NCBI RefSeq assembly: GCF_001436755.1
Contig: NZ_AYZD01000004.1
Coordinates: 1 to 64,000 of the forward strand
DNA: 64,000 nucleotides
Source: Liquorilactobacillus aquaticus DSM 21051
Lineage (GTDB): Bacteria; Bacillota; Bacilli; Lactobacillales; Lactobacillaceae
Reading direction: 5' to 3'
Below the pieces are notes generated by a model. That model made no database searches and had not been told where the DNA came from. It was given only the letters and a program-made list of their open reading frames with translations. Of this stretch, positions 8,835 to 17,308 are shown in pieces. The first letter of the stretch is position 1. Each line of letters begins with the position of its first letter. A program made the position numbers and the translations under genes.

Positions 8835-9503
8835 TCACCTAAAAACTTTTGTTTCTTTTAAAGGAACATTTTTAAGCAGTTCACCGCGCACTATGATCCG
8901 ATTATTTTCTCCTGTTTTCGCTGTCAGGCATGTAACTAACGTTATGAGTTTTTCACCAGGTACGTCTTCAATCCATTGTACTTGATACGCATCAACGACT
9001 CTTTTATCCGTCACACGATACTCGTAGACTCTTTTCCCATTGGTCAAATAAATCATGTTACCTTTTTTCACCTTTGCTAACGGAGAAAATAGGATGTTCG
9101 GATTACTCATATGGTGCCCAGCCAAAGCATAATTTCCCTGTCCCATTTTCTCCTCTTTTTTCATAGTTCCAGTACCCCGTAATAAATTTTCATTACGTAT
9201 GCCGTAAAAAACTGGCAGCTTCAACTTTACTGCTGGGATAGCCAGCTTACCAATCGTTTGTTTATCGGCCGTCAACGCCTCCTTTACTTCAGAAGCACCA
9301 ACCGGCTTAACTTTTTTAAAGTCAAAACTCGTTTTCTTTTTTTGCGCTTTAGCAAGCGATTGTGGTTTGCTCTTTAATGCCGTATGTGTCATATTATCAA
9401 TGATCTTATCTTTGATCTGCTCGTTGAAAACTAAAGCCAGCCCAATCACTAATAGTAAGATCAATAGAAAAATTTTTATTGAATCTATCACCTTTTTTTT
9501 CAT
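8835..9503 (-). CDS. srtA: Class A sortase
   Basis: A membrane-anchored transpeptidase that attaches LPxTG-type surface proteins to the cell wall. It is 222 residues long with an N-terminal signal anchor (residues 9-28, IKIFLLILLLVIGLALVF). The sortase core contains the catalytic His (AGHHMSNPN), Cys (TLVTCLT) and Arg (NNRIIVRG). The position of the anchor and the motif spacing fit the housekeeping class A. No LPxTG substrate gene lies nearby. AGGGAG precedes the ATG. Confidence 0.92.
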   Translation of the reverse strand: MKKKVIDSIKIFLLILLLVIGLALVFNEQIKDKIIDNMTHTALKSKPQSLAKAQKKKTSFDFKKVKPVGASEVKEALTADKQTIGKLAIPAVKLKLPVFYGIRNENLLRGTGTMKKEEKMGQGNYALAGHHMSNPNILFSPLAKVKKGNMIYLTNGKRVYEYRVTDKRVVDAYQVQWIEDVPGEKLITLVTCLTAKTGENNRIIVRGELLKNVPLKETKVFR

Positions 9504-9663
9504 AATTCGCTCCCTACTTGTCTGAATAAACTTGTATCAAGTGCAAATGCACATTCTTTTACATTTACATTCTCGCACAATCATGTGCTTTTAACCAACG
9601 AGCAACTTTGGAGCTGCCACAAGATCAAACCCTGTTTTGTTTTTTCTCATTTTGAATAACAAT

Positions 9664-9706
9664 AAAAAAAGGAAACGTTATATAAAACTAACGATTTCCT
9701 TTTTTA
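9664..9706. terminator. Terminator after the second P-type ATPase
   Basis: GGAAACGTTA pairs with TAACGATTTCC (one bulge), flanked by A-runs on one side and T-runs on the other. It lies just past the ATPase stop on the minus strand and before the sortase gene. Confidence 0.85.
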
Positions 9707-9742
9707 TTGATTTTGTTACACTCTTACGGCACATCGTTTCAC

Positions 9743-12487
9743 TTATTTAGAACTTCTCTGCTCTTTTTTTAATGAGACACTATAAATGTATGCACGCGCA
9801 TATTTGACCAATTCTGTAACGATCAGAACAATTATTCCTGCTAATATTGGCACACCCCAACCGGCTAACCAACCAGGCGCTGTTGTATGGAAAATATCTT
9901 GCATAAACGGCAAATATATTATCCCAGCCTGTAAAACCAGTAAAACAGCTATAATATAAAACGCCATCTTATTCTGGAAGAAATATCTTGAAAATACTGG
10001 GTGGTTGTTACGCATATTAAAGAGATAGAAAATTTTCCCAAAAACGATCACATTCAATGTCATCGTACTTCCAACGACTTCTGACATCCCCTGCATGGTC
10101 ATTATGTTATAAGCAATCATACCTAAGCTTGAGATGAGCAGTGAAACATAAGCAATTTCAATCACATCTGTTCTGGTTAAAATACCTTGATTAACTTTTC
10201 GCGGACCACGTGCCATTATTCCCTTTTCAGCCGGTTCGAAAATAAACGCAAACTGAATCGTTAGTGCAGACACCATATTTATCCACAATAACTGTGTCGG
10301 ATAAAGCGGCATTGTTTGATCTAATAAAATACTCATGACAACAATCAAACCCTCTGCGAAGCTTGTCGGCAACAGAAAACGAATTGTTTTACGAATGTTG
10401 TCAAAAATATGTCGTCCTTCTTTGACAGCCGTTAATATCGTTGTAAAATTATCATCTGCTAAAACCATATCCGCTGAGCTCTTGGCGACATCAGTCCCTT
10501 TGATTCCCATGGCAACTCCGATATCCGCTTGCTTCAATGCTGGTGCATCATTGACACCATCACCTGTCATTGAGACAACATTTCCTCTTCGCTGCTGCGC
10601 TCTGACAATTTTCAGCTTATCACTAGGGGTTGTCCGCGCAAAAACCGTGTACTTATCGATTTCATTTGCCAATTGTTCTTCGGACATTTTATCTAGCTCT
10701 GGTCCTGTAATTGCGTTGACATTATCAGCCAATTCCAGTTGCTTAGCAATCGCCATTGCTGTATTAGGGTCATCACCAGTAATCATTTTCACTTTAATTC
10801 CTGCATACCTTAACTTGCGGATCGCAGAAGCTACTTCCTGACGCGGCGGGTCAATGATACCCACCATTCCAATCAAATGGAAATTGCGTCCTATATCTGC
10901 TGTAATTATTTCATCTGCTTGGTCATCTGCAATCTGATATCCCAGCGCCACCACGCGTTTCCCTTGTTTCGTTAGCTGTTCCATTCTCGTCAACCATTTT
11001 TGCTTATCAATCTGAGTTCCATGCTTTTGCATCTTTTCGAAAAGAGTTTGCGGTGCGCCCTTAACCATCAGCACCTTCTTATCCTCCAGAAGTGCCAGTC
11101 TTGCCGAGTATCGAAAGGCTGAATCGAACGGTAATGAGTCGATCTCTTCAACAGAAGGGGCTGTCCCTGTAAACTTATGAAACAGACCCGTTAATGCCCC
11201 ATCCGTTGGCTCGCCTGTCAACACCCACTGTCCGTCTTCTTCATGAAAGGAAGCATCAGTTGTCTGACCTGCAATATCAATTACCCACTTTAATTCCGCA
11301 TTTTTCTTCCATTCAACCTCTTCGCCGTCTTCTTTTAAAATCTGACCAGTTGCATCGTATCCTACACCTGAAACAGTATATTGACCATCAGAAGTGATAA
11401 TATCAGTGACGGTCATCTCATTTTTTGTCAGTGTTCCCGTTTTGTCTGTATTCACAATATTAACCGCACCTAGTGTCTCAACTGCAGGCAAGGTCTTAAC
11501 AATAGCTTTCTTGCGTGTCAACTTTCTTGTCCCCATTGCTAAGACAACCGATACGCTTGCAGGCATACCTTCTGGCATCGAGCCGACAATCATTGTAATT
11601 ACTGCAATCAAAAGTGTAGGCAAGCTATACACTTGAAGAAAAGCTCCTAAAACAAACAAAATAACTGCTACAGCAACAATAGCTAGTGAAAGCGCCCATC
11701 CTAATTTATTCAGGTTCTGCATTAAAGGTGTCGCTTTGCCTTTTACATCGACCACATCCTGTTGAATGCGTCCAATTTCCGTCTCTGTACCTGTAGCCAC
11801 AACAATCCCAACGCCTGAACCGCTGGTAACTGAAGTCGAAGCAAAAGCCATATTCGTTCGTTCCGCCAATGGTAATGCATCAAGTTCAATCGCATCTTCA
11901 GTTTTATTAACAGAATCAGTCTCACCGGTTAAATTAGATTCCTGAATTTTCATGTTGTCTGCCGAAACTAGACGTAAATCCGCAGGAACCGCATCTCCAG
12001 CTTCAAGATGAATAATATCACCAGTTACCACTTGTTTTGAAGGCAGTTCCAATTTATGCCCATCTCGTATGACATAACATTCAGACACCAAAAGTTCTTT
12101 AATCTTATTAAGTGCATTATCTGCTGAGACTTCTTGAAAAAAGCCAACCAGCGCGTTTGCAATAATTACAGCACCAATAACGATTGAATCCGGATAATGA
12201 CGCAACAGAAGGGTCACAACAGCCGTTGCAGCTAAGATATAAGTAATACTGTTGTTAAACTGTTTAAAAAACAGCAACCAATTAGAGGTCTTTTTAGAAA
12301 CTAGTTCATTCTTACCATTTTCATTAAGCCTGCGTTCGGCCTCTGCATCAGTTAATCCCTGCTTTAAATCCGTTTTGAACTCTGTCTCAAGTTCTTCTGT
12401 TTTCTTTTTCCAAAGACGCTGTCCAGGTCCAGAGTCGTCGCTGTCGTTGCTTGTTTCTACTAAATTTTTTTGCTTTTCTTCTTGCAT
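9743..12487 (-). CDS. P-type cation ATPase, type II-like, with an unusual M6
   Basis: A 914-residue P-type pump. Motifs in order are LTGETDSV, MPEGMPA in M4, NTDKTGTLT (phosphorylated Asp), MITGDDPNTA and TGDGVNDAPAL. The N-terminal cation-ATPase domain precedes M1. M6 reads LLWINMVSALTIQF where Ca2+ pumps have NLVTD, so the acidic M6 residue is missing and the ion is not predictable by homology. AAGGATGG precedes the ATG. It is monocistronic, divergent from a DHA2 exporter, and differs in sequence from the pump at 717-3365. Confidence 0.88.
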   Translation of the reverse strand: MQEEKQKNLVETSNDSDDSGPGQRLWKKKTEELETEFKTDLKQGLTDAEAERRLNENGKNELVSKKTSNWLLFFKQFNNSITYILAATAVVTLLLRHYPDSIVIGAVIIANALVGFFQEVSADNALNKIKELLVSECYVIRDGHKLELPSKQVVTGDIIHLEAGDAVPADLRLVSADNMKIQESNLTGETDSVNKTEDAIELDALPLAERTNMAFASTSVTSGSGVGIVVATGTETEIGRIQQDVVDVKGKATPLMQNLNKLGWALSLAIVAVAVILFVLGAFLQVYSLPTLLIAVITMIVGSMPEGMPASVSVVLAMGTRKLTRKKAIVKTLPAVETLGAVNIVNTDKTGTLTKNEMTVTDIITSDGQYTVSGVGYDATGQILKEDGEEVEWKKNAELKWVIDIAGQTTDASFHEEDGQWVLTGEPTDGALTGLFHKFTGTAPSVEEIDSLPFDSAFRYSARLALLEDKKVLMVKGAPQTLFEKMQKHGTQIDKQKWLTRMEQLTKQGKRVVALGYQIADDQADEIITADIGRNFHLIGMVGIIDPPRQEVASAIRKLRYAGIKVKMITGDDPNTAMAIAKQLELADNVNAITGPELDKMSEEQLANEIDKYTVFARTTPSDKLKIVRAQQRRGNVVSMTGDGVNDAPALKQADIGVAMGIKGTDVAKSSADMVLADDNFTTILTAVKEGRHIFDNIRKTIRFLLPTSFAEGLIVVMSILLDQTMPLYPTQLLWINMVSALTIQFAFIFEPAEKGIMARGPRKVNQGILTRTDVIEIAYVSLLISSLGMIAYNIMTMQGMSEVVGSTMTLNVIVFGKIFYLFNMRNNHPVFSRYFFQNKMAFYIIAVLLVLQAGIIYLPFMQDIFHTTAPGWLAGWGVPILAGIIVLIVTELVKYARAYIYSVSLKKEQRSSK

Positions 12488-12688
12488 AAAACCATCCTTT
12501 TTATCTTTATAGTATTTTTATCGATCAGGTATATGGTATGCTATTTTTTTACACTTGATGTTCTACACCTCCATCAATTTATTATCACAGCTAATATACT
12601 CCCTAAAAAAGAGTGAATTATATAGATATATTATAACTTATCCCGTTATGGAATGAGAACTTTTTTGGCTTACAGAAATTGAGTACTA

Positions 12689-12720
12689 ACTAATATCAAT
12701 TCAATTTGATTGATATCAGT
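12689..12720. promoter_or_regulatory. Palindromic operator candidate before the DHA2 exporter
   Basis: ACTAATATCAAT and ATTGATATCAGT form 12-bp arms with one mismatch around an 8-nt centre, 70 bp before the exporter start and in the divergent region shared with the ATPase gene. The position and symmetry suit a repressor of the TetR or MarR kind. No regulator gene is adjacent. Confidence 0.5.
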
Positions 12721-12789
12721 ACATTTTTGTTAAATAATAATCTAGTGGTTTTTTTCAGAATCGCTAAATAAACAAAGGATGGTCACTTT

Positions 12790-14229
12790 ATGAAAAACAA
12801 GGCACGAAATTGGATCATGATTGCAATCTTCATTGCGACTTTCATGACCTCCGTGGAGATAACAATTGTCACTACTGCACTCCCCTCAATTATCAGTGAG
12901 TTGCATGGGCTTGCCTACCAAAGCTGGATCATGAGTACCTACTTGCTGACAACTGCTATAACCACTCCTATTTATGGAAAATTAGCAGATAGTTGGGGGC
13001 GAAAAAGGGTTTTTCAGATTGGAGTAATTCTTTTTACCCTAGGATCTTTTTTAAGTGGTCTATCTCCATCTATTCTTTTTTTGATCTTAGCACGTGCTCT
13101 ACAAGGACTAGGGGCAGGCTCTATTATTCCATTGACCTTTACTATCATTGCTGACATGTACTCTTTTCAAAAGCGTGCCAAAATTATGGCATTTAATAAT
13201 ACTGCTTGGGGGCTCTCGGCCTTGCTCGGCCCTCTGCTTGGAGGCTTTCTAGTCGACACACTTAGTTGGCACTGGGTCTTTTTCGTCAATGTCCCACTTG
13301 GTGTTCTCATTTTTCTAGTCATCACTTTCAAGTACACAGAAACCCTGACTGTCAAAACTGGTTTACTTATCGATTGGTATGGTATTTGCTGGCTTTCAAT
13401 TTCGCTAATCTCTTTACTGATTGGTATTCAAAAGATCGACGCCAATATATGGCTTGCCGCCATTTTGTTTATTATCTCATTGCTAAGCTGTTTCTTACTC
13501 ATTAAGCAGGAGAAACATGTCTCAGATCCGCTGATTCCATTTAAAATATTTAAAAACCCGACTTTTTCAATTCAGGTTATTACTTCAACTCTTCTCAGCG
13601 GCATACTTATCGGATATCAAATATATTTTCCTATTTGGCTTCAGTCTCTCTATCGTGTTCCTGCAACCATCTCTGGCCTTGTTGTTACCTCAAGCTCGGT
13701 TATGTGGCTGTTTGCTTCATTTCTTGTTGGAGGATTACTTAAAAGATTTTCACCCAAAAACATTATTTTGACGGTTGTTTCGATCCAGTTTCTTGCATAT
13801 CTTGCATTGCTTTTTATTAATTCTTCATTCCCGTATTGGGGTTTTTATATCATTGCTGCAATCAGCGGATTCGGTATGGGGATCGTCATCAGTATAAATA
13901 TTATGCTGAGCCAGCATCTCGTCAGCAAAAAATTGTTAGGATCTGCGACAGCAATTATCACTCTAGGCCGAACACTTGGTCAAACTCTAATGATCGGTGT
14001 TTATGGTGCTGTTTTGAATCTCTTTCTTAGGTTCCAACTACATGACGTAAAGTTCGCAGCAATCAACCGCTTCATCAGTTCAACTAATCAGGTCAACACA
14101 CATTATCAGAAAATATTTGCACCAATTATTCTTAATTCATTACATGCTGTTTTTGGTGTTGTTAACCTGCTGTTTGTTATTATTTTATTGTTAAACATAC
14201 TAGACCCTAACAAAAAAATTATCCGCTAA
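12790..14229 (+). CDS. DHA2-family (14 TM) drug:H+ antiporter
   Basis: An MFS exporter of 479 residues with about 14 membrane segments. The family motifs are visible: motif A-like GKLADSWGRKRVF, ARALQGLGAGSIIPL in TM4, and motif C-like LSALLGPLLGGFLVD in TM5. It resembles EmrB/QacA/LmrB pumps that expel cationic or amphipathic drugs. AAAGGATGG precedes the ATG. It is transcribed alone to the terminator at 14262; the 12689-12720 palindrome probably controls it. The substrate is not predictable. Confidence 0.9.
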   Translation: MKNKARNWIMIAIFIATFMTSVEITIVTTALPSIISELHGLAYQSWIMSTYLLTTAITTPIYGKLADSWGRKRVFQIGVILFTLGSFLSGLSPSILFLILARALQGLGAGSIIPLTFTIIADMYSFQKRAKIMAFNNTAWGLSALLGPLLGGFLVDTLSWHWVFFVNVPLGVLIFLVITFKYTETLTVKTGLLIDWYGICWLSISLISLLIGIQKIDANIWLAAILFIISLLSCFLLIKQEKHVSDPLIPFKIFKNPTFSIQVITSTLLSGILIGYQIYFPIWLQSLYRVPATISGLVVTSSSVMWLFASFLVGGLLKRFSPKNIILTVVSIQFLAYLALLFINSSFPYWGFYIIAAISGFGMGIVISINIMLSQHLVSKKLLGSATAIITLGRTLGQTLMIGVYGAVLNLFLRFQLHDVKFAAINRFISSTNQVNTHYQKIFAPIILNSLHAVFGVVNLLFVIILLLNILDPNKKIIR

Positions 14230-14261
14230 GCTGAGTCCACTCGCCTCATTCATAAACATTT

Positions 14262-14318
14262 AACTTTCTTTGCCATAGCTATAATCCTTGATTAGCATTG
14301 GCAAAGAAAGTTTTTTTA
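14262..14318 (+). terminator. Terminator of the DHA2 exporter gene
   Basis: AACTTTCTTTGCCA (14262-14275) pairs with TGGCAAAGAAAGTT (14299-14312), followed by T7. Confidence 0.9.
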
Positions 14319-14365
14319 TTTCTATAAAAAAACCCACCCTCATAAATCAGTTTTTTACTCATTCG

Positions 14366-14407
14366 TTACATGCAAAACACAACAACATTACATTCAACAC
14401 CTATACT
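14366..14407 (+). promoter_or_regulatory. ugp operon promoter with possible Pho boxes
   Basis: TATACT (14402-14407) is a good -10 with no recognisable -35. Instead TTACAT occurs twice exactly 22 bp apart (14366 and 14388), two turns of an 11-bp period as in PhoP-activated Firmicutes promoters, which lack a -35. The intermediate repeat is poor, so this is tentative. Confidence 0.35.
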
Positions 14408-14440
14408 GGGACCGTAACAGAAATCATAAGGAGTGAGCAC

Positions 14441-15562
14441 ATGTCTATTGAGTTAAAAAACATTGCTAAAACATATGATAACAAGAATTGGATTCTAAAA
14501 GATATTAACACAAAAATTGAAACCGGTGAATTTTTCGCAATCGTTGGGCCTTCTGGCTGCGGTAAAAGCACCTTGTTGCGAATGATTGCCGGTCTCATAC
14601 CCATTTCAAGCGGCGATTTACAGATCGATAACCGCTCTGTAATAAACCTGCCCCCACGAGAACGTAATTTAACAATGGTTTTCCAAGATTATGCTTTGTT
14701 CCCTTTTCTTGATGTTGAAGCTAATGTTGGTTTTGGACTTAAAGCACGCAAAATGCCAGAACTTAAGATTAAAAAAAGAGTTGCACATGCTCTTGAGCTA
14801 GTCGATTTGACAGCATTAAAGACTCGAAAGCCCCGTGAACTATCAGGTGGTCAACGACAACGTGTAGCGTTAGCACGAGCAATTGCCAGTGATGCAAAAA
14901 TCTGTCTGATGGATGAACCACTCTCTAACCTTGACGCACAATTGCGTGGGAAAATGCGTTCAGAAATCCGTGAATTACAACAGCGTCTCGGACTGACTCT
15001 AATCTATGTTACTCATGATCAGATTGAAGCTATGACTATGGCTGACCGTATTATGGTCTTAAACAATCAACAAGTTCAGCAGGTCGGTTCACCGCTAGAT
15101 ATCTATCAGCATCCATCTAATTCATTTGTTGGTACTTTTTTTGGAACACCACAAATGAACATTCTAAAAGCCCATTGTCCGCATACACATAACCAGCAAC
15201 TGATAATCGATCCCTTTCTTACTTTTCAATCACCGCTCGATTTACCGGCAGGAGACTATTTTGTCGGAGTTCGTCCAGTTGACTTTGACCTCACCACCCA
15301 CGTCACTCGAACCAATGCCTTTGTCAGAAGTGTTGAATATTTAGGAAACGAATTTATCATATACATCAAACTTGATGACAGCGCAGAAATCAGAGTCGTA
15401 ACCTCAGAAAAAATTGATCTCAATTCTAATGAACGAGTTCTAATCAGACCAAAAAACAAATTTTTCATTTTCGATCATTCTGGTAAAACCATTTCATTCA
15501 TGAAAGGAGTTCAGAACAATGGAAGAACCTCTAAACAGGAAACTCAAGCCATTATCCAATAA
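14441..15562 (+). CDS. ugpC: ABC transporter ATPase, UgpC/MalK type
   Basis: The energising subunit of a CUT1-type importer. It contains Walker A GPSGCGKST, the Q-loop VFQDYALFP, signature LSGGQRQRVALARA, Walker B CLMDEPLSNLD and switch His VTHDQ. The C-terminal third is the MalK-like regulatory OB domain. The frame opens at 14288, but AAGGAG 6 nt upstream fixes ATG at 14441 (373 residues). The end overlaps the next gene by 44 nt. The ugpCAEBQ assignment rests on the downstream phosphodiesterase. Confidence 0.87.
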   Translation: MSIELKNIAKTYDNKNWILKDINTKIETGEFFAIVGPSGCGKSTLLRMIAGLIPISSGDLQIDNRSVINLPPRERNLTMVFQDYALFPFLDVEANVGFGLKARKMPELKIKKRVAHALELVDLTALKTRKPRELSGGQRQRVALARAIASDAKICLMDEPLSNLDAQLRGKMRSEIRELQQRLGLTLIYVTHDQIEAMTMADRIMVLNNQQVQQVGSPLDIYQHPSNSFVGTFFGTPQMNILKAHCPHTHNQQLIIDPFLTFQSPLDLPAGDYFVGVRPVDFDLTTHVTRTNAFVRSVEYLGNEFIIYIKLDDSAEIRVVTSEKIDLNSNERVLIRPKNKFFIFDHSGKTISFMKGVQNNGRTSKQETQAIIQ

Positions 15563-16478
15563 AAGTGTGACTTTAAAAACACAAAGTATTGAAAAGAGCA
15601 GCTATGATGTAAATGCGCATGATAAATTTTACGCATGGTTCTTTTTAGGTCCCTCTTTAGTAATCCTAAGCATTTTTGTTTTTTATCCCATGATGCGCAC
15701 ACTTTATTTAAGCTTCTTTTTAACAAATAGTTTAGGGCATCCCTCTGTTTTTGTGGGTTTCAGCAACTACATCAATTTACTGACCTCAAGTGCTTATCTT
15801 GACAGCCTCACAGCAACACTCATTTATGTTATTGCGGTTTCAATATTGACACTCGTTTTCGGATTATTGCTGGCTCAAACTGCTTCAAAAAAAATCGCTG
15901 GTATTAATATCTTTAGAACTATTTTTTCGGGAACAATGGGGGTTTCAGTTTCCGTTGCAGCTATTTTCTGGTTGTTCATCTTTAATCCCTCTATTGGGCT
16001 GCTTGATCAAGTAGCCTCCTTTTTCCATCTTCCGACGATCAATTGGCTGACACAACCCAGTTGGGCTATGACCGCGGTGATCATCTCGACTGTTTGGATG
16101 AATTTAGGGTTTACTTTTTTAATTTTTTTTGGTGCATTCCAATCTGTTCCTAAGTTTTTTTATGAAGCAGCAGAGATCGAAGGCCTTTCCAGATCATATC
16201 AGTTTTTTCATATCACACTTCCAATGATATCTCCTACTATTTTCTTTATTTCGATCATCACACTCATAGAATCCTTCAAGAGTTTTGGTCTAATTGATCT
16301 GATGACTGCTGGAGGGCCGAATAATGCGACCAATTTGCTGGTATATCGTATTTACCAAGATGCCTTTCTAAGCGGCAATTACGGCTCTGCAAGCACTCAA
16401 TCTGTTATTCTTGCCATAATTATCGCATTGTTTACATTAATACAATTTAAGCTGTTAGAGAAAAAGGTGACCTATTAA
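15519..16478 (+). CDS. ugpA: ABC transporter permease, UgpA type
   Basis: A CUT1-family permease of 319 residues with about 6 membrane segments after a roughly 35-residue cytoplasmic N-terminus. The EAA loop is visible as YEAAEIEGLSRSYQFFHITLP. AAAGGAG precedes the ATG, which lies inside the end of the ATPase gene, implying translational coupling. It would form the channel with the next gene product for import of sn-glycerol-3-phosphate or glycerophosphodiesters. Confidence 0.87.
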   Translation: MEEPLNRKLKPLSNKSVTLKTQSIEKSSYDVNAHDKFYAWFFLGPSLVILSIFVFYPMMRTLYLSFFLTNSLGHPSVFVGFSNYINLLTSSAYLDSLTATLIYVIAVSILTLVFGLLLAQTASKKIAGINIFRTIFSGTMGVSVSVAAIFWLFIFNPSIGLLDQVASFFHLPTINWLTQPSWAMTAVIISTVWMNLGFTFLIFFGAFQSVPKFFYEAAEIEGLSRSYQFFHITLPMISPTIFFISIITLIESFKSFGLIDLMTAGGPNNATNLLVYRIYQDAFLSGNYGSASTQSVILAIIIALFTLIQFKLLEKKVTY

Positions 16479-17308
16479 TGCTTAATATTACAGAACAATC
16501 AAAAAAAGAACTCTGGCTGCGCTACATTGTCTTAACTATTCTAGCAGCCATTATACTCATCCCCTTCCTTATCGGTTTTTGGACAAGTCTTCTCCCTACC
16601 GAAGATATTTCAAAAGGATCGCTTTGGAGCACACATATTTCTTTAGATAACTATGTAACTGCGTTTACACAAACACCTATTATCCGTTATTTGCTCAATA
16701 GTTTTATCATTTCGCTCTTAACCATGCTTAGCCAACTTTTTTTCTGTTCAACAAGCGCGTATGCTTTTGTTTTTTTGAAATTCAAAGGGCGCAACTTATT
16801 ATTCTATGCTTTTTTGGCAACTATGATGCTTCCCTTTGAGGCCGAAGTAATTCCCAACTTCACAACTGTTCGCAACCTGAATCTGTTGAATCATTACTCA
16901 GTAATGATTATTCCTTTCCTGACATCAGCCTTTGGAACCTTCATGCTGCGGCAATCATTCCTACAGATACCAGGTGAATTAAAGGAAGCTGCTGACATCG
17001 AAGGGTTGTCACACTGGAAAATCTACGCAAGAATTGTCTTGCCATACTCGCGTATAAGCCTCTATACTCTTGCAGCATACAGTTTTCTTACAAGCTGGAA
17101 TCAATATCTCTGGCCTATGCTGACTACCTTTAGCGACAACTTTCGTCCAGTTCAAGACGGATTACGGCAGTTGCAATCTCAAGAATCCTTCAATAATTGG
17201 GGGATGATCCAAGCCAGTGCCGCCATTGTGGTTATTCCAACCCTAGTTGTTTTATTTTTTGGTCAGCACTTTTTTAAGAATGGTTTAAATGAAGGAGCCT
17301 TAAAATGA
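16478..17308 (+). CDS. ugpE: ABC transporter permease, UgpE type
   Basis: The second CUT1 permease (276 residues, about 6 membrane segments), with EAA loop KEAADIEGLSHWKIYARIVLP. It starts in a TAATG overlap with ugpA and ends in an ATGA overlap with ugpB, so the four transporter genes are tightly coupled. Confidence 0.88.
   Translation: MLNITEQSKKELWLRYIVLTILAAIILIPFLIGFWTSLLPTEDISKGSLWSTHISLDNYVTAFTQTPIIRYLLNSFIISLLTMLSQLFFCSTSAYAFVFLKFKGRNLLFYAFLATMMLPFEAEVIPNFTTVRNLNLLNHYSVMIIPFLTSAFGTFMLRQSFLQIPGELKEAADIEGLSHWKIYARIVLPYSRISLYTLAAYSFLTSWNQYLWPMLTTFSDNFRPVQDGLRQLQSQESFNNWGMIQASAAIVVIPTLVVLFFGQHFFKNGLNEGALK

Noticed and set aside
10335-10841. 168-codon open frame on the plus strand opposite the second P-type ATPase
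   Set aside because: It is an antisense shadow with low-complexity Ser/Thr/Ala composition and no ribosome binding site; the ATPase motifs are intact on the minus strand.
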